A DNA stretch of 64,000 nt from Nematopogon swammerdamellus (Eukaryota > Arthropoda > Insecta > Lepidoptera > Adelidae), in NCBI GenBank assembly GCA_946902875.1, contig OX336339.1, positions 23,033,349 to 23,097,348 of the forward strand. The letters are read 5' to 3'. Shown piece after piece: positions 21,190 to 32,948 of this stretch. The notes below the pieces were generated by a model. It had not been told where the DNA came from. It was given only the letters and a program-made list of their open reading frames with translations, and did no database searches. Every line of letters begins with the position of its first letter. The stretch's first letter is position 1. The translations under genes were made by a program, and so were the position numbers.

Positions 21190-21312
21190 TGCCGTTTCTT
21201 GAGGTCGGCTTAAAGCGGTGGTCCGTAATCCCGAAGGCCGCGAGGACTGGAGGAAAATTTGAGATGCGTATCTCCAGCAGTGGAAGAATAGACGCTGACT
21301 GACTGACAGGTT
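21190..21312 (+). repeat. RTE-like LINE end fragment
   Basis: GAGGACTGGAGG...GTATCTCCAGCAGTGGA and a run of CTGACTGACTGAC match the end of the RTE-like ORF at 26027-26287. Confidence 0.5.
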
Positions 21313-21449
21313 GTTCATGTGATGCTTCATTTTGGAAATTATATATTGCAAATTAACAAGAAAATATTATCCTAGAATCTTGAGATTACAATGAAGAATA
21401 TATTTTGGTCGGATTAGTTAATGTACCTATAGGCATTCATATTTTCTTT

Positions 21450-21642
21450 ATGGAAACTGACACGGTTGGCTACATCACCTACAACATCCGTGATGTCAAC
21501 CCATATCAACTTGGAGAACTAGCTGCGATGTCAGTGCTTCCGTTTAGTCGTGCCGGCTACATCGAACTGAACGGAAAACACGAACTATTACATATAGCCG
21601 CTTCAACCGACCTTTGTCCAGTGCGGTGGTACCAACCCGGCC
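21450..21642 (-). repeat. SINE A, partial copy (tail and part of the central domain)
   Basis: Tail block GACACGGTTGGCTACATCAC followed by part of the central domain (GTGCGGTGGTACCAACCCGG). The tRNA/5S head is missing, the usual 5' truncation. Confidence 0.65.
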
Positions 21643-22254
21643 GAATAATGCCAAGTACCAAGACGAACAAATGCCTTAGAAAGAGTTCAAAATGTACTAA
21701 GAACTTTAAATTTTTTCTTCTTGGTAAAATGTACTAAGACCAAATTTTTCAAGTTTGTATTTGTGTACGCTCACTGTATTCTTGCAAACGGTCCGCATCA
21801 CAATTTTCTGCTTCAAAGCGTCTTCTTTCAAGCCTAAGCCTAGATAAATAAATCGAAAATAAAGTTTCTTTCTCTTATCTCCACTTCCCCGGCAATGTAT
21901 TCCTAGGACAAGTGCAGTTAATTCCGAGTCAAGTTGACGTCTACAGAAAGTGTTGCGAACTATATTCGGGGACGATTCATCGCTTATTGATTGGAAGCGC
22001 GACGTTTCGACGCGCAATCGACGATTCAAATACTGTTTTTATCACATTCTAAACTTTTATTTTATTTAAATTTTGCTTTAATTCGAAATCGAATACGTTC
22101 TAACGCGGTTGAATTTAGCGGTCACCGTTTCATACAAACGTCTTTAAATAATATGTAAGTATCATCCAATAATATTATCAATAATTACACTTTGCTTAAA
22201 ACTTTTGCCGCCGCATCGCTTCGCGTAACTTTTTGCTTACAGCTCAGGTCGCCG
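21643..22254. other. Non-coding DNA
   Basis: No gene recognised. A CGACGTTTCGACGCGC palindrome-like site lies near 21998. Confidence 0.4.
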
Positions 22255-22650
22255 CCGCCGTTGAGATAGTGATATGATTTATAGACTAAAACCATACTGA
22301 GAAAGGACTACTACAACTAAGTATGTGTCTTCCAGAATTTGTGCATGCAAACTAGTAACTTCAAATGCTTCGTTCCTTTCAAAATTATTTTGTTTTATAT
22401 ATTATAAAAAGTAATCACAAATTTATACCGTGCAACTCCGTCACTGGATACTGGCAGTAATAAACGAATTTCCTATTCGTTTGGTTGCCACTATTTAAAA
22501 AAAGAAGAAGAAGAAGAGAAAGGACTAATGACACTTTATCTAAATCGATAAAGCGATTCTCGAATTATAAGGATAATCAAAATATTGACATACGTTACAC
22601 GGACGGTCGCCCGTAGAAACTTCGTTTTATTTATTAGGATAGGATTGACC
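22255..22650 (+). repeat. Repeat Q, copy 2
   Basis: Shares TGATTTATAGACTAAAACCAT and ACGTTACACGGACGGTCGC with copy 1; interrupted by ~200 bp of unrelated AT-rich DNA. Confidence 0.45.
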
Positions 22651-23500
22651 TTATTTTTATACAGCGATATAATAAAAGTCGAAAGAAATATTTTCAAAAT
22701 GGACTACTTATAGTTTCAGCGCGGAGAATCCTACATAACAAGAACAAAGAATGGTTTTTATTTAGAACAGAGAATATTTTTTTTCCAACTTTGTCAAACA
22801 TTTCTTGTGACGAAAAGACCGGCAGGACTGTGAGACAGCCCGCGGGTGAAGCGACGACGATGCGACGCGCAGCCAACTCACAGATTGCTCGCGGGTTGCA
22901 AATCGCGCTGGCGGCAACTACGGGCTACGGAGGCACCGGATTGATAACAGTAATTTGCCGACGAGCCGAGACGTGCCGAGCGATTTGTCTACAGAATACA
23001 ATTGTCAATGAACCATAAAATACATTACTATCCGTGCCAACTGAGCGGCGAGACATACACGGGGGTGTTCTAGTCGATGGACTGCTTCCAAGTCCATTTC
23101 AAGTGAAAAAGTTGTCAGACTCTTTGTAGAGAACCTTGAAAAGAATCTTTAGGGATTCGTACCTCAAAAGAGAAAAAAAAAACGGAAACCTTATAGGATC
23201 ACTCCCCTGTCTGTCTTTGTGTCCATCTGTCAGAGTTTATTTTTTCCGAATCTCCTGGACGGATAAATAATTTTGGTGGATACATAATATATGTTTATAT
23301 ATTTTTGATGACCCAGTCACGGTCATATAGCGTACATGAACGAATTTAGATTTAGGGGGTCAATTTTGGGGGACAAATTAGAAATACATTTTTTTTTTTC
23401 TTTTTCAAGTGCACCATGTGCCGTAGGTATCAATGGAAGGGCTCGTTATGAGAAATACAAAATATTATAATTTTCTATAATTTTATGTTGCATAATTTAA
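22651..23500. other. Non-coding DNA
   Basis: No gene recognised. Confidence 0.4.
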
Positions 23501-23504
23501 AAGA

Positions 23505-23605
23505 TACGTCGGCGGAAAGCAGGGACTCCTCACCGCTAAAGGCCGGGAGGATTGGAGAAGCGTATGTCTAGCAGTGGGCGGATACACACTGACTGACTAA
23601 CTGTG
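23505..23605 (+). repeat. RTE-like LINE end fragment
   Basis: GTCGGCGGAAAGCAG, GGAGGATTGGAGAAG and GTATGTCTAGCAGTGGGCGG repeat the end of the 26027-26287 sequence, followed by CTGACTGACTAACTG. Confidence 0.5.
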
Positions 23606-24180
23606 TTTTTTTTCAACAGTTACTCTAAGAATTAATTTATGTCTTAATATTTATCTTATTTTAGACTGAAAATAACTTGCTCATTTATTTAATTAAGATT
23701 TTTATAAATTCGCTAATATTAATGAGAGTGAATTATAATGTAATGACTATAAATTAAGATAGATAGACACAAAGCGTTAATAGTCCCCAAGAAATCACCC
23801 TGATTGCAGCCTACCTATTTTAAACACAAATTTCCCCTGTTCACTTCGAATAAAACTTGAAATCTTCGAATCCAATTGAAAAAGACTCCCAATCATACTC
23901 TGCCTACTTGTTCCGACAAAAAATCATATCCACTCTGAATGGCTTCAAATCAAATTACCTCTTCATTGAACGTTGCTAAATCTATTTTAATCTTGCGAGT
24001 GGGAAGTCGCCGGCCCCGCCCCGCCCCGCCCCGCCCCACTCGGCTCGGCTCGGCTCGCTTTACTGCGATTCTTTTAGAAATCGAATAAAGCATTTTCCTC
24101 ACATACATAAGCAGTCGTACAGCCGGGGATTGTCTCAGTACCTAACCAGCTCCACCGAGCTGCAAGTTCAGCTTTACATT
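23606..24180. other. Non-coding DNA with CCCCG and CGGCT repeats
   Basis: Short (CCCCG)n at 24012-24038 followed by (GGCTC)n. No gene. Confidence 0.45.
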
Positions 24181-24181
24181 T

Positions 24182-24660
24182 TGAACCCCCGACGAAAAAA
24201 AGAGGGGTGTTATTAGTTTAACGTGTGGGCGTATGTGTGTGAGTATGGGTGTATCTGTCTATGGCATAGTAGCTCCCAAACGGATGGACCGATTTGGATG
24301 CGGTTTTTTTATTAGAACGCTGGTTTAATCGGGATGGTTGTTAGCTATGTTTATAATCAAGTAATCAAGTGATTAAGTAATCAAACAATTAACTATCTTA
24401 AAAAGTGGACGGATTTGCATGCGGTTTTTTTTAAAAGCTTCAAATAGAAGTTAAATTAGATATTTAAAAACCCACGACCCTTAAAAAGTCTAAAATTAAT
24501 TTCCGTTTACTTACTTAAAGGAGTCGGGGGAACGCTAAGTAAATACAATATAAAAAAACACACAGCTGGGCGGGTATTTACCATATTATAAAAGGAGGAC
24601 CGCTAACCTCCTTTTTTTTACTTTTTAAGGGTCGGGAGTTTTTAAATTTCTAATGTAAGC
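24182..24660 (-). repeat. Fold-back repeat R, copy 3 (near full length)
   Basis: Reversed copy: begins CCCCCGACGAAAAAAAG (complement of the GTCGGGGGTT end), includes AGCTCCCAAACGGATGGACC and ends with the AAAGGAGTCGGGGGAACGCT arm near 24520. Confidence 0.65.
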
Positions 24661-24663
24661 TTT

Positions 24664-25067
24664 TAATTGTGCAACTGTTATATCAATAAGGGCAGTGATT
24701 GCTGAAATCAGGTAACTTTTGTTTCAGGTTTCTATCCTTTCACTGCGCGCACATGTGTACCAGGGTGAATTTATTTATTTATTTATTTATTATTAAGAAA
24801 ACATACAGCCAATATCAGTTACAGTAGGTACATTGTTTTATGCAAGGCGTATGGCCAATTACATGTTTCCCTGTTTAGTCATTTATACATGTTTAATTGT
24901 TTATACATAACATAACTATTGTTAGGAGCTTAAGTTACGTAAATGGGCATACACTTTGATCTGTCTAAGTATGTGTGTATGAGGGTGTGTAGGGTGTGTG
25001 TGTGTGTGTGTGTGTCAGGGTGTGTGTGAGGGTGGGTAAGGGTGTATCTCTTCTTCTCTACTCTCTA
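24664..25067. other. Non-coding DNA with (TTTA)n and (TG)n tracts
   Basis: (ATTT)n near 24767-24790; TG/GTGTG repeats at 24985-25045. Confidence 0.5.
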
Positions 25068-25216
25068 TCTCTACTTCTTATAAAAGGGAACGTGTCAGTG
25101 TGCTTGAGGTAAACTCCGGAACTACTGAAAAGATTTTGATGCGGTTTGCACGTATGGAAAGAGTAGTTCTTGATCTCACTATAGGCTACATACCATCACG
25201 ATAATTATCCTTGAAA
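25068..25216 (+). repeat. LINE-tail-like repeat S, copy 1
   Basis: TCTTATAAAAGGGAACGTG, GGTAAACTCCGGAACTACTG and CACTATAGGCTACATACCA recur at 58325-58470. Confidence 0.55.
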
Positions 25217-25680
25217 ACCCCCGACTCTAAAAAAGTCAAAAATAATTTCCGTTTACTTACTTAAAGGAGTCGTTGGACCGTTAAGTAAATACAAGCGCAG
25301 CTCGAGTTTTTATATTTTATTTACTTAGCGGTCCCCCGACTCCTTTAAGTAAGTAAACGGAAATTATTTTTGACTTTTTTAGAGTCGGGGGTTTTTTAAA
25401 TTTGTAATTTAACTTTTATTTCAAGCTTTTTAAAAAAACCGCATGCAAATCGGTCCACTTTTTTAAGATAATAATTTTTTTATTACTTAATTACTTGATT
25501 ACTTGATTACAAACATAGCTAAGAACCATCCCGATTAAACAAGCTTCCTAATAAAAAAAACCGCATCCAAATCGGTCCATCCGTTTGGGAGCTACGATGC
25601 CACAGACAGACACACACACACACACACACGTCAAACTTATAACACCCCTCCGTTTTTTTCGTCGGGGATTAAAAATTTAG
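25217..25680 (+). repeat. Fold-back repeat R, copy 4 (long hairpin)
   Basis: 25217-25396 is almost a complete palindrome with ~75-bp arms around AAGCGCAGCTCGAG. The tail follows to 25678 with TTTGGGAGCTACGATGCCAC, a (CA)n tract and TCGTCGGGGATTAAAAA. Confidence 0.75.
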
Positions 25681-26020
25681 TAGTAAATGAAGCAAGCGGG
25701 TTGGATGAGCGTGCTCCCTACTGCCAGGGGCAGATACTCGTAGACTGTCGTAGTATTGGTGCGTGTAACCGGCGGCGGGGCGCGGGGAGCGGGGGCGGGA
25801 CGCGTCTGAGCTCGGCCTCAGAATTGTATGCGAAATCTCCCGTGAAATTGACGCCGCCGCCCCGTTCCCTCTTGTCTTCTTTTCCCTCATTTCTTTAGAG
25901 TCACATGGAACGACGAGTACTATTGAAAAATGCTTCAGCGTCGTTTGTGATACTTTCATACTACATTGTGGATTAGTTAGTTAGACATAGTTGGGATTCA
26001 CCTTATTAACACAAAAGTAG
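25681..26020. other. Non-coding DNA with a GC-rich patch
   Basis: 25760-25870 is CpG-rich without a recognisable exon. Confidence 0.4.
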
Positions 26021-26026
26021 TCGATA

Positions 26027-26287
26027 TTGGACACCGGGTGGCTAAGCTCAAGTGGCAGTGGGCTGTGCACGTTAGCCGAAGATACGGCGACCGTTGGAGT
26101 AACCGTTTCCTACACTGGCGGCCGTGCACAGGAATTCGGAGTGTGGGAAGACCACCCGCCAGGTGGGACGACGACATCAATTACGTCAGCGGAAAGCAGT
26201 AGTTCTGTACTGCTGAAGGTCGGGAGTACTGGATTAAAATTGGAGAGGATATGTCCGGCAGTGGACGCTTACAAGCTGACTGACTGA
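26027..26287 (+). pseudogene. RTE-like LINE ORF2 C-terminus
   Basis: Frame from 26039 reads VAKLKWQWAVHVSRR...RWSNR, LHWRPCTGIRSVGRPPARWD and DDI, then a TAG. This is the K-x-x-W-x-G-H-x-x-R ... R-W-x-x-R-V ... G-R-P-x-x-R-W-x-D-D-I pattern ending many insect LINE (RTE/BovB-type) proteins. Past the stop, DNA homology continues (ATATGTCCGGCAGTGGACG) to the usual end. The reverse transcriptase is missing. Other pieces lie at 21190-21312, 23505-23605 and, reversed, 37838-38075. Confidence 0.75.
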
Positions 26288-26289
26288 AG

Positions 26290-27400
26290 TAAGCAATTGT
26301 ATTGTATTGTATTGTTTATTGATCATTCATATGACAGTTAGACTGCGCTCGAACTTGTCACAATTTGTTCTGTCCGGTTCGATTACACCCACGAAGAAGA
26401 ACCGACAAGAAACTTCGCAGGGTATTTTTTATACATATTTTTACAAGTTTTTAGTGACTAGCCACATAATAACACCGCCCATAGTCTATCGAAAACACGG
26501 CTTGAGAGCAAGATTAACAATTTTGCTGAGAGTTCTGACTACAAAGACTGAGAGTTCTGACTACAATACTTCCATATTTTCTTTTTTCTATTTCCTCCCA
26601 AGTATAAACTGGGATTTTTCAAAAGGGGCGTCAAAGCCTCCTTTCATGCCGGCATAGTATTCGCAATCTCCATGCATCACATAATGTTAATGGCCATCGT
26701 TAGACACCAAAATTTAAGATGAATTAGAAAATTTGTCCCTTGCCATATATTTCCTGCTTTTTAATGCGAATTTGAAGACTGAACTGAACACATAAAGAAT
26801 AATCGAAATCGGTTCACAATTGGGGAAGATATTGCTGAACATACATAAAAAAAAATACATACAGCCGAACATAGAACCTCCTCCTTTTTTGAAGTCGGTT
26901 AAAAATGTGACGATTTCAAGTGCACAGTATATAAATACAAAATATCAAATATCTAAACCAAATTAAGTGCCCGCATGAGTAAATAAGTAGTAACATGAGT
27001 AAACTCCGACAAGACGAGTAAATAAGTGAATCGATGAGTAAATAAGCGGCTATACTAGTGTAATATTAGCCATAGCCAGTCGGCGTCTCGCTAAGACCCC
27101 CGCCGCCGCTCCGCGCCGCACCGCCTCGGCCGCCCTAGTATCCAGCGGGCTTGCCATTATTCTTACATTTACTCATACGAGCCGAGCTCTCTTCATATAA
27201 TCCGGCTGGCAACATATCTACCGCACTGAGCAAGGACGTCATCCGTACAACACTAAGTAATACGTGGTAATACTTCCTTCGAGTTCTCTCTAACTCCTAT
27301 GGTACAGTTTGCAACATAGTTTTGTAAGCTTTTTAAGTATCCATCCATAAGCTAAAAACTCCTAATGGTCCATTGAATATTGAACAAATCTCAGGAAGTC
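26290..27400. other. Non-coding DNA
   Basis: Contains a small CpG-rich patch at 27095-27160; no exon recognised. Confidence 0.4.
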
Positions 27401-27402
27401 AA

Positions 27403-27498
27403 CGGACCCTTGAGTTTAAGGCGGTACAAAAGCGCAAAAGGTGTCAATCCATCAAGTTTTCAGGTGTGCTTTTGTACCGCCTTCAACTCAAGGGTCCG
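27403..27498. repeat. Fold-back hairpin, 33-bp arms
   Basis: CGGACCCTTGAGTTTAAGGC (27403-27422) pairs with GCCTTCAACTCAAGGGTCCG (27479-27498); pairing extends to GGTACAAAAGCGC near the loop. MITE-like. Confidence 0.8.
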
Positions 27499-28349
27499 AA
27501 TATGAATCAAAATATTATTTAACACTTTTAAGTTCATTTGGCAGTCGGTTTAATGTTTTTTTATTAAAACAGTTTTTTTACAGAACCTTTTGTTGGGATT
27601 AAATGTTTTTCTCTATGTCACGAGAAGAAAATTCGAATCATTTTCGGCCACTGTACATCCTAAGACTACTTCGGAATCAAACCCTCGTTTGCACAAAGTA
27701 TAGAGTCGCACTTGACAGCGGGGCGGGGCGGGGCGGGGCGGGGCAGCCCGAGAAGCAAGTCGCCGACGTTTCCTATCTTTTTGCATGCGATTCCAGAAAT
27801 TGTTCTACCAATTTCACCGCCAACCAGTTAGGTCCGTTGCGGCTTCGAAAGCTATTGGATAGAAGGAGTGATAGTTCGCGAATTTCACTGACTTCCAGTA
27901 TCAAAATTGCATAAGTTTTCATACCTACTTTGTTGTAAATCGAGCCGTCTGTTCACAAGTCGAGCCGGAGTATTTTATTGCGCCGCGCGCCGTCTAAAAT
28001 ATTATGAGCATATTTTCAAATACATATAAAATTATTATGGAACACAATAAAGTGTTCCAGTACTGAGGAAATGTAAGGCATTATATGTATAGTATAAGTA
28101 TGTATATGTATATTTTCTTTATTGGACACTAATTATTATAAATTAAGTGCAATATGCGAGCTTAATGCAGTGAGGCATTCTATTCTAGCTTACCTTTGGG
28201 ATGTGGAAGAAGTACATTCAGGCGAACATTAATATTTTGTGTCTATATATTAACCTGTATAAAAATATTTTAGACTACAAGCGAATACTACATAAGTAGT
28301 ATAATACGCATTCATATACATATATATATTACTACGCGGTTTTATTACT
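27499..28349. other. Non-coding DNA with (GGGGC)n
   Basis: (GGGGC)n at about 27719-27744. No gene recognised. Confidence 0.45.
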
Positions 28350-28580
28350 AAAAAATAGTTCTGGAGTTATAAGGATATTCATAAATATTTACGTACGTTA
28401 CACGACCGACCGTAGAAACGTCGCTTTATTTTTATCAGCGAAGTCTGTATCTATCCTTATAATCTGAGAACCAATTTATCGACATACATACGGTTTTCAC
28501 TATTACATTTTGTCACTTCTCGAGATAATTTTAAGCTATAAATCATAACGCTACGTTATCGGCGGCCTGAGCTGTAAGGA
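28350..28580 (-). repeat. Repeat Q, copy 3 (with inverted duplication)
   Basis: Carries GAGTTATAAGGATATTCATA in the forward sense and AGCTATAAATCATAACGCTA in the reverse sense, so it contains parts of the family in both orientations. Confidence 0.5.
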
Positions 28581-28591
28581 AAAAGGAAGAA

Positions 28592-28830
28592 CCGCTGTTG
28601 TTGTTGTTGTTGTTTTGGTTTGGGGTTGGCTCTAGGCCTGCAAACTAATCCCGCTTGGTTGGGGACCTTCGTGCAAAACCCCGCAGTCTCCAGCTACCCC
28701 AGCCAGCCTATGTCTTCCATGAAAGCCACAAGTCGACCGGGGTGTCTGCAGGCCGCTTATCCCTTAGTCGCCTTTTACGACATGCACGGGGAGAGATGCA
28801 GTGGGACTATTGTTATTAAGTACCGACCCC
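28592..28830 (+). repeat. Relative of repeat D
   Basis: Starts with (GTT)n, and ends TAGTCGCCTTTTACGACATG and TAAGTACCGACCCCA like family D, but the first 140 bp differ. Confidence 0.5.
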
Positions 28831-28996
28831 AAACAGTACAAGGTAGAACCGCACACGCGAAGCAAAGCCGCGGGCAGAAGCTAGTCCTCAAACAAAACAG
28901 TCTGAAATCGACCTGCATTGCCGTATCAATTAGTTATGAGGAGAGGATGAGCCGGTCGCCATCCATCAGGCTGATCTAAAAAAAGCCTCTTGACGT

Positions 28997-29240
28997 GTCG
29001 CCCCCCCCCCCCCCCCCCCCACGCCCCCGCCGCCCGCGGGGCGCTTGGGACTTGGGTCAGGTGGCCTGGGCGCTTCGAAATCAATTACCTGGCCTCTGAT
29101 TGGGCAATTTGTCGCCAATCGGCAGGTAATCCCTAGATGTGCTCCGAGCGGCTGCGATCAATATTCCGTTAACAGTGTCATTAACGTTGTGATCGGGCGG
29201 CGCACATCTGTGCCGGTGAGAGGATCTTCTGTGCAATAGG
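28997..29240. promoter_or_regulatory. Possible enhancer-like segment after a poly-C run
   Basis: A C run (28999-29021) precedes 29080-29230, a non-repetitive block with paired AATTACCTG / CAGGTAAT sites, a GATTGGGCAATTTG and CCAATC elements, and GTTAACAGTGTCATTAACG. Style resembles conserved insect enhancers; unverified. Confidence 0.25.
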
Positions 29241-30445
29241 GTTAGCTGCGCCCGCCCTCCACACCGCCGCCGCCGCCCGCCCGCCCGCGCGCGCCCGCCC
29301 TGAGTGGAAATGGGCGCGTTTGAATATTTCATGCTCAGTACGTGTCGCGAGAGCTGGACGAAAAATGCTTTGTGTCTGCATCGACGGAAGGTCAGAGCAG
29401 TGTTTGAGCAAGCTTTCGGATGTCCTGAAATTATCGTTACAATTATAACAATGTTTTGATATTCTTAATTCAAATTTAAATTCAAATGATTTATTCTGTA
29501 TCATATTACTTACATATTCATACACAGGATGTTTTCATTTAAGTTAAACAACATTAACGCACACTATATTAAAATGGGAGACGTTGTTTTTTTTATGGAT
29601 ACGCCAGGCACTGGGCGACGTCAACATGGATTTTTGAGCCGACGACGCCCGAAAGAATTCGAATTACTTAGAACGGGGGCTGAGAATGCCGTGCCGGCGT
29701 GACAGATGCCTTTTGATACTTCTCTTGAAAGATCCTAAGTCGTACACTGAAGGAAACACATCGGGAGGAAGTGCATTGTCAATAGCCTTTATTTAGAGGT
29801 TGTAAGAAACTAATTGACATAATAACAATGAAATATTTTAAATAATTAAAGATTTTACTCTGCCACTATTTCATTTTTTTTTTGTGAATAGACTTTCAGA
29901 AAAACATGTTTAGCACATTACAATCAGACAATTTCAGAATACTGGGAGGAAAGAAATTATTAATTGTTCTGCTGTAGAAAATAAGCCGGCGCCGTCTTCC
30001 AGCCACATCCATTTGATTATTTTTCTGACCATTTTATAAGTATTTTATAATTTATTTTTATTTTCAACATTTCTTATTTATTCAAGATGAATCTAGAGGA
30101 AAATTTTGGACGGTTTATCAACTAAATGTTCACTACTGGTAGGCCGCACTTCATTTGTTGCACTGTATCGATGCGGGTAATAATCGTATTACATATGAAC
30201 CGCTCGTCCGACCTGAAGCGCAGGCTGTGCGCGCCCCATACCATAGTTTAAACAGACTAGTAAACCGTCTTCACACAAGCGCGCCGATTTCGCACTCACA
30301 CAAGCGCGCGCCAGCGCACGCTGTCCGTACACAACCACTAATTACATTCTCACTTTCCTCGCTTGTAGTCAGTGATGGCCGCCCCGCGCTTATATTTCAT
30401 TTATATATTTATTATTTATTATATAAATACCTAGTTATTATTTTA
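29241..30445. other. Non-coding DNA
   Basis: GC-rich CCGCC/GCCC repeats at 29255-29300; an LINE-like GAATGCCGTGCCGGCGTGACA at about 29683 recurs in weaker form at 50910. No gene. Confidence 0.4.
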
Positions 30446-30450
30446 AAAGA

Positions 30451-30592
<142 letters not shown>

Positions 30593-31055
30593 GGAATTGC
30601 ATTTCCACCATGATGGGCTCACTACCTGTCAACTGTGTTAGTGTCGTGAGTTGTGACAGCCCTGGTGCCTCGGCACAGCGTACGTAATTATTTAAGAACC
30701 GGGCTCCAGTTAACCTACTCGTCTCCTTTTACTATGCCCACACACAGTTCGCGCACCACAGCGCGCTGGGCCAACACCTCCGTGTATGCGGCTTACTCTG
30801 CGCTTAGTCCGACTAAATCACTGAACGCTGCCGAACGGCTACTAATTAAATACTAGACTGACGGGAAGTTGTATGCAATATCCGGTCGATGTATTTTGAA
30901 TAACTTGATCCGGAAGGAGGTGATTTCCTTGTATACTTATAGGTGCGTTCGCGATATTCACTTTACGTAAATACAATACACTGGCTGAATTTAGATGTGG
31001 TAGAGCGAACCGAGTAAATTTGAATGTAAAACATGGAAAGACACAATTTTTAGAT
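30593..31055. other. Non-coding DNA
   Basis: No gene recognised. Confidence 0.4.
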
Positions 31056-31159
31056 TAAAATTAGTAATTTAACTTTTATTTCAAGGAAAAACCGCATCCA
31101 AATCAATGCATCCATGAGACGTAATTGTTTATTAGGTACTTTATAATAATTATAACAGA

Positions 31160-31345
31160 CCTGCGCGACGACGTCGCCGTGCAGTCCGGCGGATACGGAG
31201 CTCTCCGAGATGGTGGTGGTGGTGGCCTACGTGCCTAGTACCACCACCTATCGCTCGTAGCTTGCCTCGCGTCGTCCCGGAGAGCTCCGTAGCCACGGCC
31301 TGCACCCGCCGGCGTGCTTGCAGGTATGTCTCCCGCCGCCGGCGG
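31160..31345. repeat. GC-rich imperfect hairpin
   Basis: TACGGAGCTCTCCG (31193-31206) pairs with CGGAGAGCTCCGTA (about 31279-31292); GGTGGTGGTGG/CCACCACC and GCAG-CCGG segments extend the fold. Preceded at 31060-31140 by a fragment of repeat R. Confidence 0.55.
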
Positions 31346-31505
31346 TATTACCGTTTTTATTTAATTTTTATATTGATTTTGTATATTTTTATTACTTATG
31401 TAAAATTAATGTAAAATTTAAAAGAAACGTGAAATAAAGAAAATAAGTAATAGTAGTAGAATAAATTATACATAGCTAAGAACCATCCCGGTTAAACCAG
31501 CTATC

Positions 31506-31844
31506 TATTATAAAAAAACCGGCCAAGCGCGAGTCGGACGCGCGAACCGAGGCTTCCGCACCACCAAAAAAAAAAAACATTGAAAAAAACACGTTTCTTT
31601 TATGGGCACTCCCCTGAATTTTTTACTTTTTCAATTTTTTATTATTTGTTGTTATATCCGCCATAATAACACATATTCTGTGAAAATTTCAACGGGCTAC
31701 GGGCTGGGGGCTGTATCTCTTGAACCGTAATGGTTCAAGAGATACAGCCCTCGGACAGACGGACGGACGGGCAGACAGACAGACAGACAGACAGACGGCG
31801 TAGGCTTAGTCATAGGCTTCCGTACGGGATACGGAAACCTAAAA
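31506..31844 (+). repeat. Repeat P, copy 3
   Basis: Forward copy from GGCCAAGCGCGAGTCGG to TCCGTACGGGATACGGAAAC, with (GACG/GACA)n. Includes a perfect 19-bp palindrome at 31708-31750 that other copies lack. Confidence 0.7.
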
Positions 31845-32075
31845 ACCACATTTAAGTCGGTCCGTCCGTACTTCATAATTACTTTATTACCGGATTCTTA
31901 CTAGCATAGCTAAAAACCATGCCGGTTAAAGCAGCTTTCTAATAAAAAAAACCGCATCTAAATCGGTCCATCAGTTTGGGACAAACAGACACACATATAG
32001 TCACAAACACAGACAGATTGACAGACGGTGGCGTCAAACTTATAACACCCCTCCTTTTGCGTCGGGGGTTAAAAA
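31845..32075 (+). repeat. Repeat R, 3' end only
   Basis: AAACCGCATCTAAATCGGTC to TGCGTCGGGGGTTAAAAA with (GACA)n. Confidence 0.6.
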
Positions 32076-32284
32076 TGCTTTATTTTGGCACTTATCATGA
32101 AGTGCAAATTCAAAGAATTGCAATTTTTTTTTTTCAAAAACTTTTTCTTAGCTCGACCTAGCACCTAAATAAAATGATTACCTTTTCAAACTGGAATTCT
32201 CGTTTACAACACTATAAACCTACTCATATAATCATTATTTGCAAATATATGTCCAAGGAAACGTTTCTTCCAGAATAAAAAGTT

Positions 32285-32700
32285 AAATTACAAATTTAAA
32301 AAACCCCGACCCTTAAAAAGTGAAAAATAATTTACGTTTACTTAATTCAAGGAGTCGGTGGACCGCTAAGTAAATACCCGCGCAGCTCTGAGTTTTTGTG
32401 ACTTTTTAAGGGTCGATTTTTTTTTATTTTTTATTTTACTTTTATTTCAAGCTTTTAAAAAAATTTGGATGCAAATCGGTCCACGTTTTAAGATAATATT
32501 TTTGGATTACTTAATTACTTGATTATTTGATTACAAACCTAGCTAACAACCATGCCGATTAAACCGGCTTTCCAATAAAAAAAACCACATTCAAATCGGT
32601 CCATCCGTTTGGGAGCTACGACGCTACAGACAGACACACCCATACACACACACACGATATAATTATAATAACACCCCTCTTTGTTCGTCGGGGGTTAAAA
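32285..32700 (+). repeat. Fold-back repeat R, copy 5
   Basis: CCCCGACCCTTAAAAAGTG start, one good arm (AAGGAGTCGGTGGACCGC), and the complete tail ending TCGTCGGGGGTTAAAAA. Confidence 0.65.
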
Positions 32701-32798
32701 ATGGTAGTATGCGAGATGCTGCCAAATGGCGAGCTTGTAAGAAAATAAACTTTCAACTAGTTATTGAGTATTTCGTATTTCGCAGGTTCCCAACATTC

Positions 32799-32948
32799 TC
32801 AGTTTCGTTGCCATTCATTGCTAACCCACAACGTGACGTACTATTCGACCGCGAGTTGACTCGTGCCTCGCATACCGAGCGCCGGGCGCGCGGCGCCCTC
32901 GTCCGCCCGACGACGGTTGTGCCGCGTCGACGTCGCGCGTGATGGATG
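32799..32948 (+). promoter_or_regulatory. Candidate promoter and first coding exon of a host gene
   Basis: A TCAGT initiator-like site at 32799-32803 precedes a CpG-rich stretch (32840-32940). It ends in ATGGATG (ATG at 32942) immediately followed by the consensus donor GTAAGT at 32949. An exon with only the first two codons plus one base is common in insect genes. Coding continuation would lie downstream, probably far away; I could not identify it. Directly past the donor, 33000-33110 is again GC-rich and repeat-free. Confidence 0.35.

Noticed and set aside
21990..22020. Further GAAACGTC site suggesting another hammerhead
   Set aside because: No CTGANGA and no helix II; only a GCGCG palindrome around it.
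22791..23018. 75-codon frame (+)
   Set aside because: Non-ATG-like context, Ala/Thr/Arg-rich, no motif; probably chance in a GC-richer patch.
28620..28979. 119-codon frame (+)
   Set aside because: Runs through a family D relative and adjoining DNA; repeat-derived.
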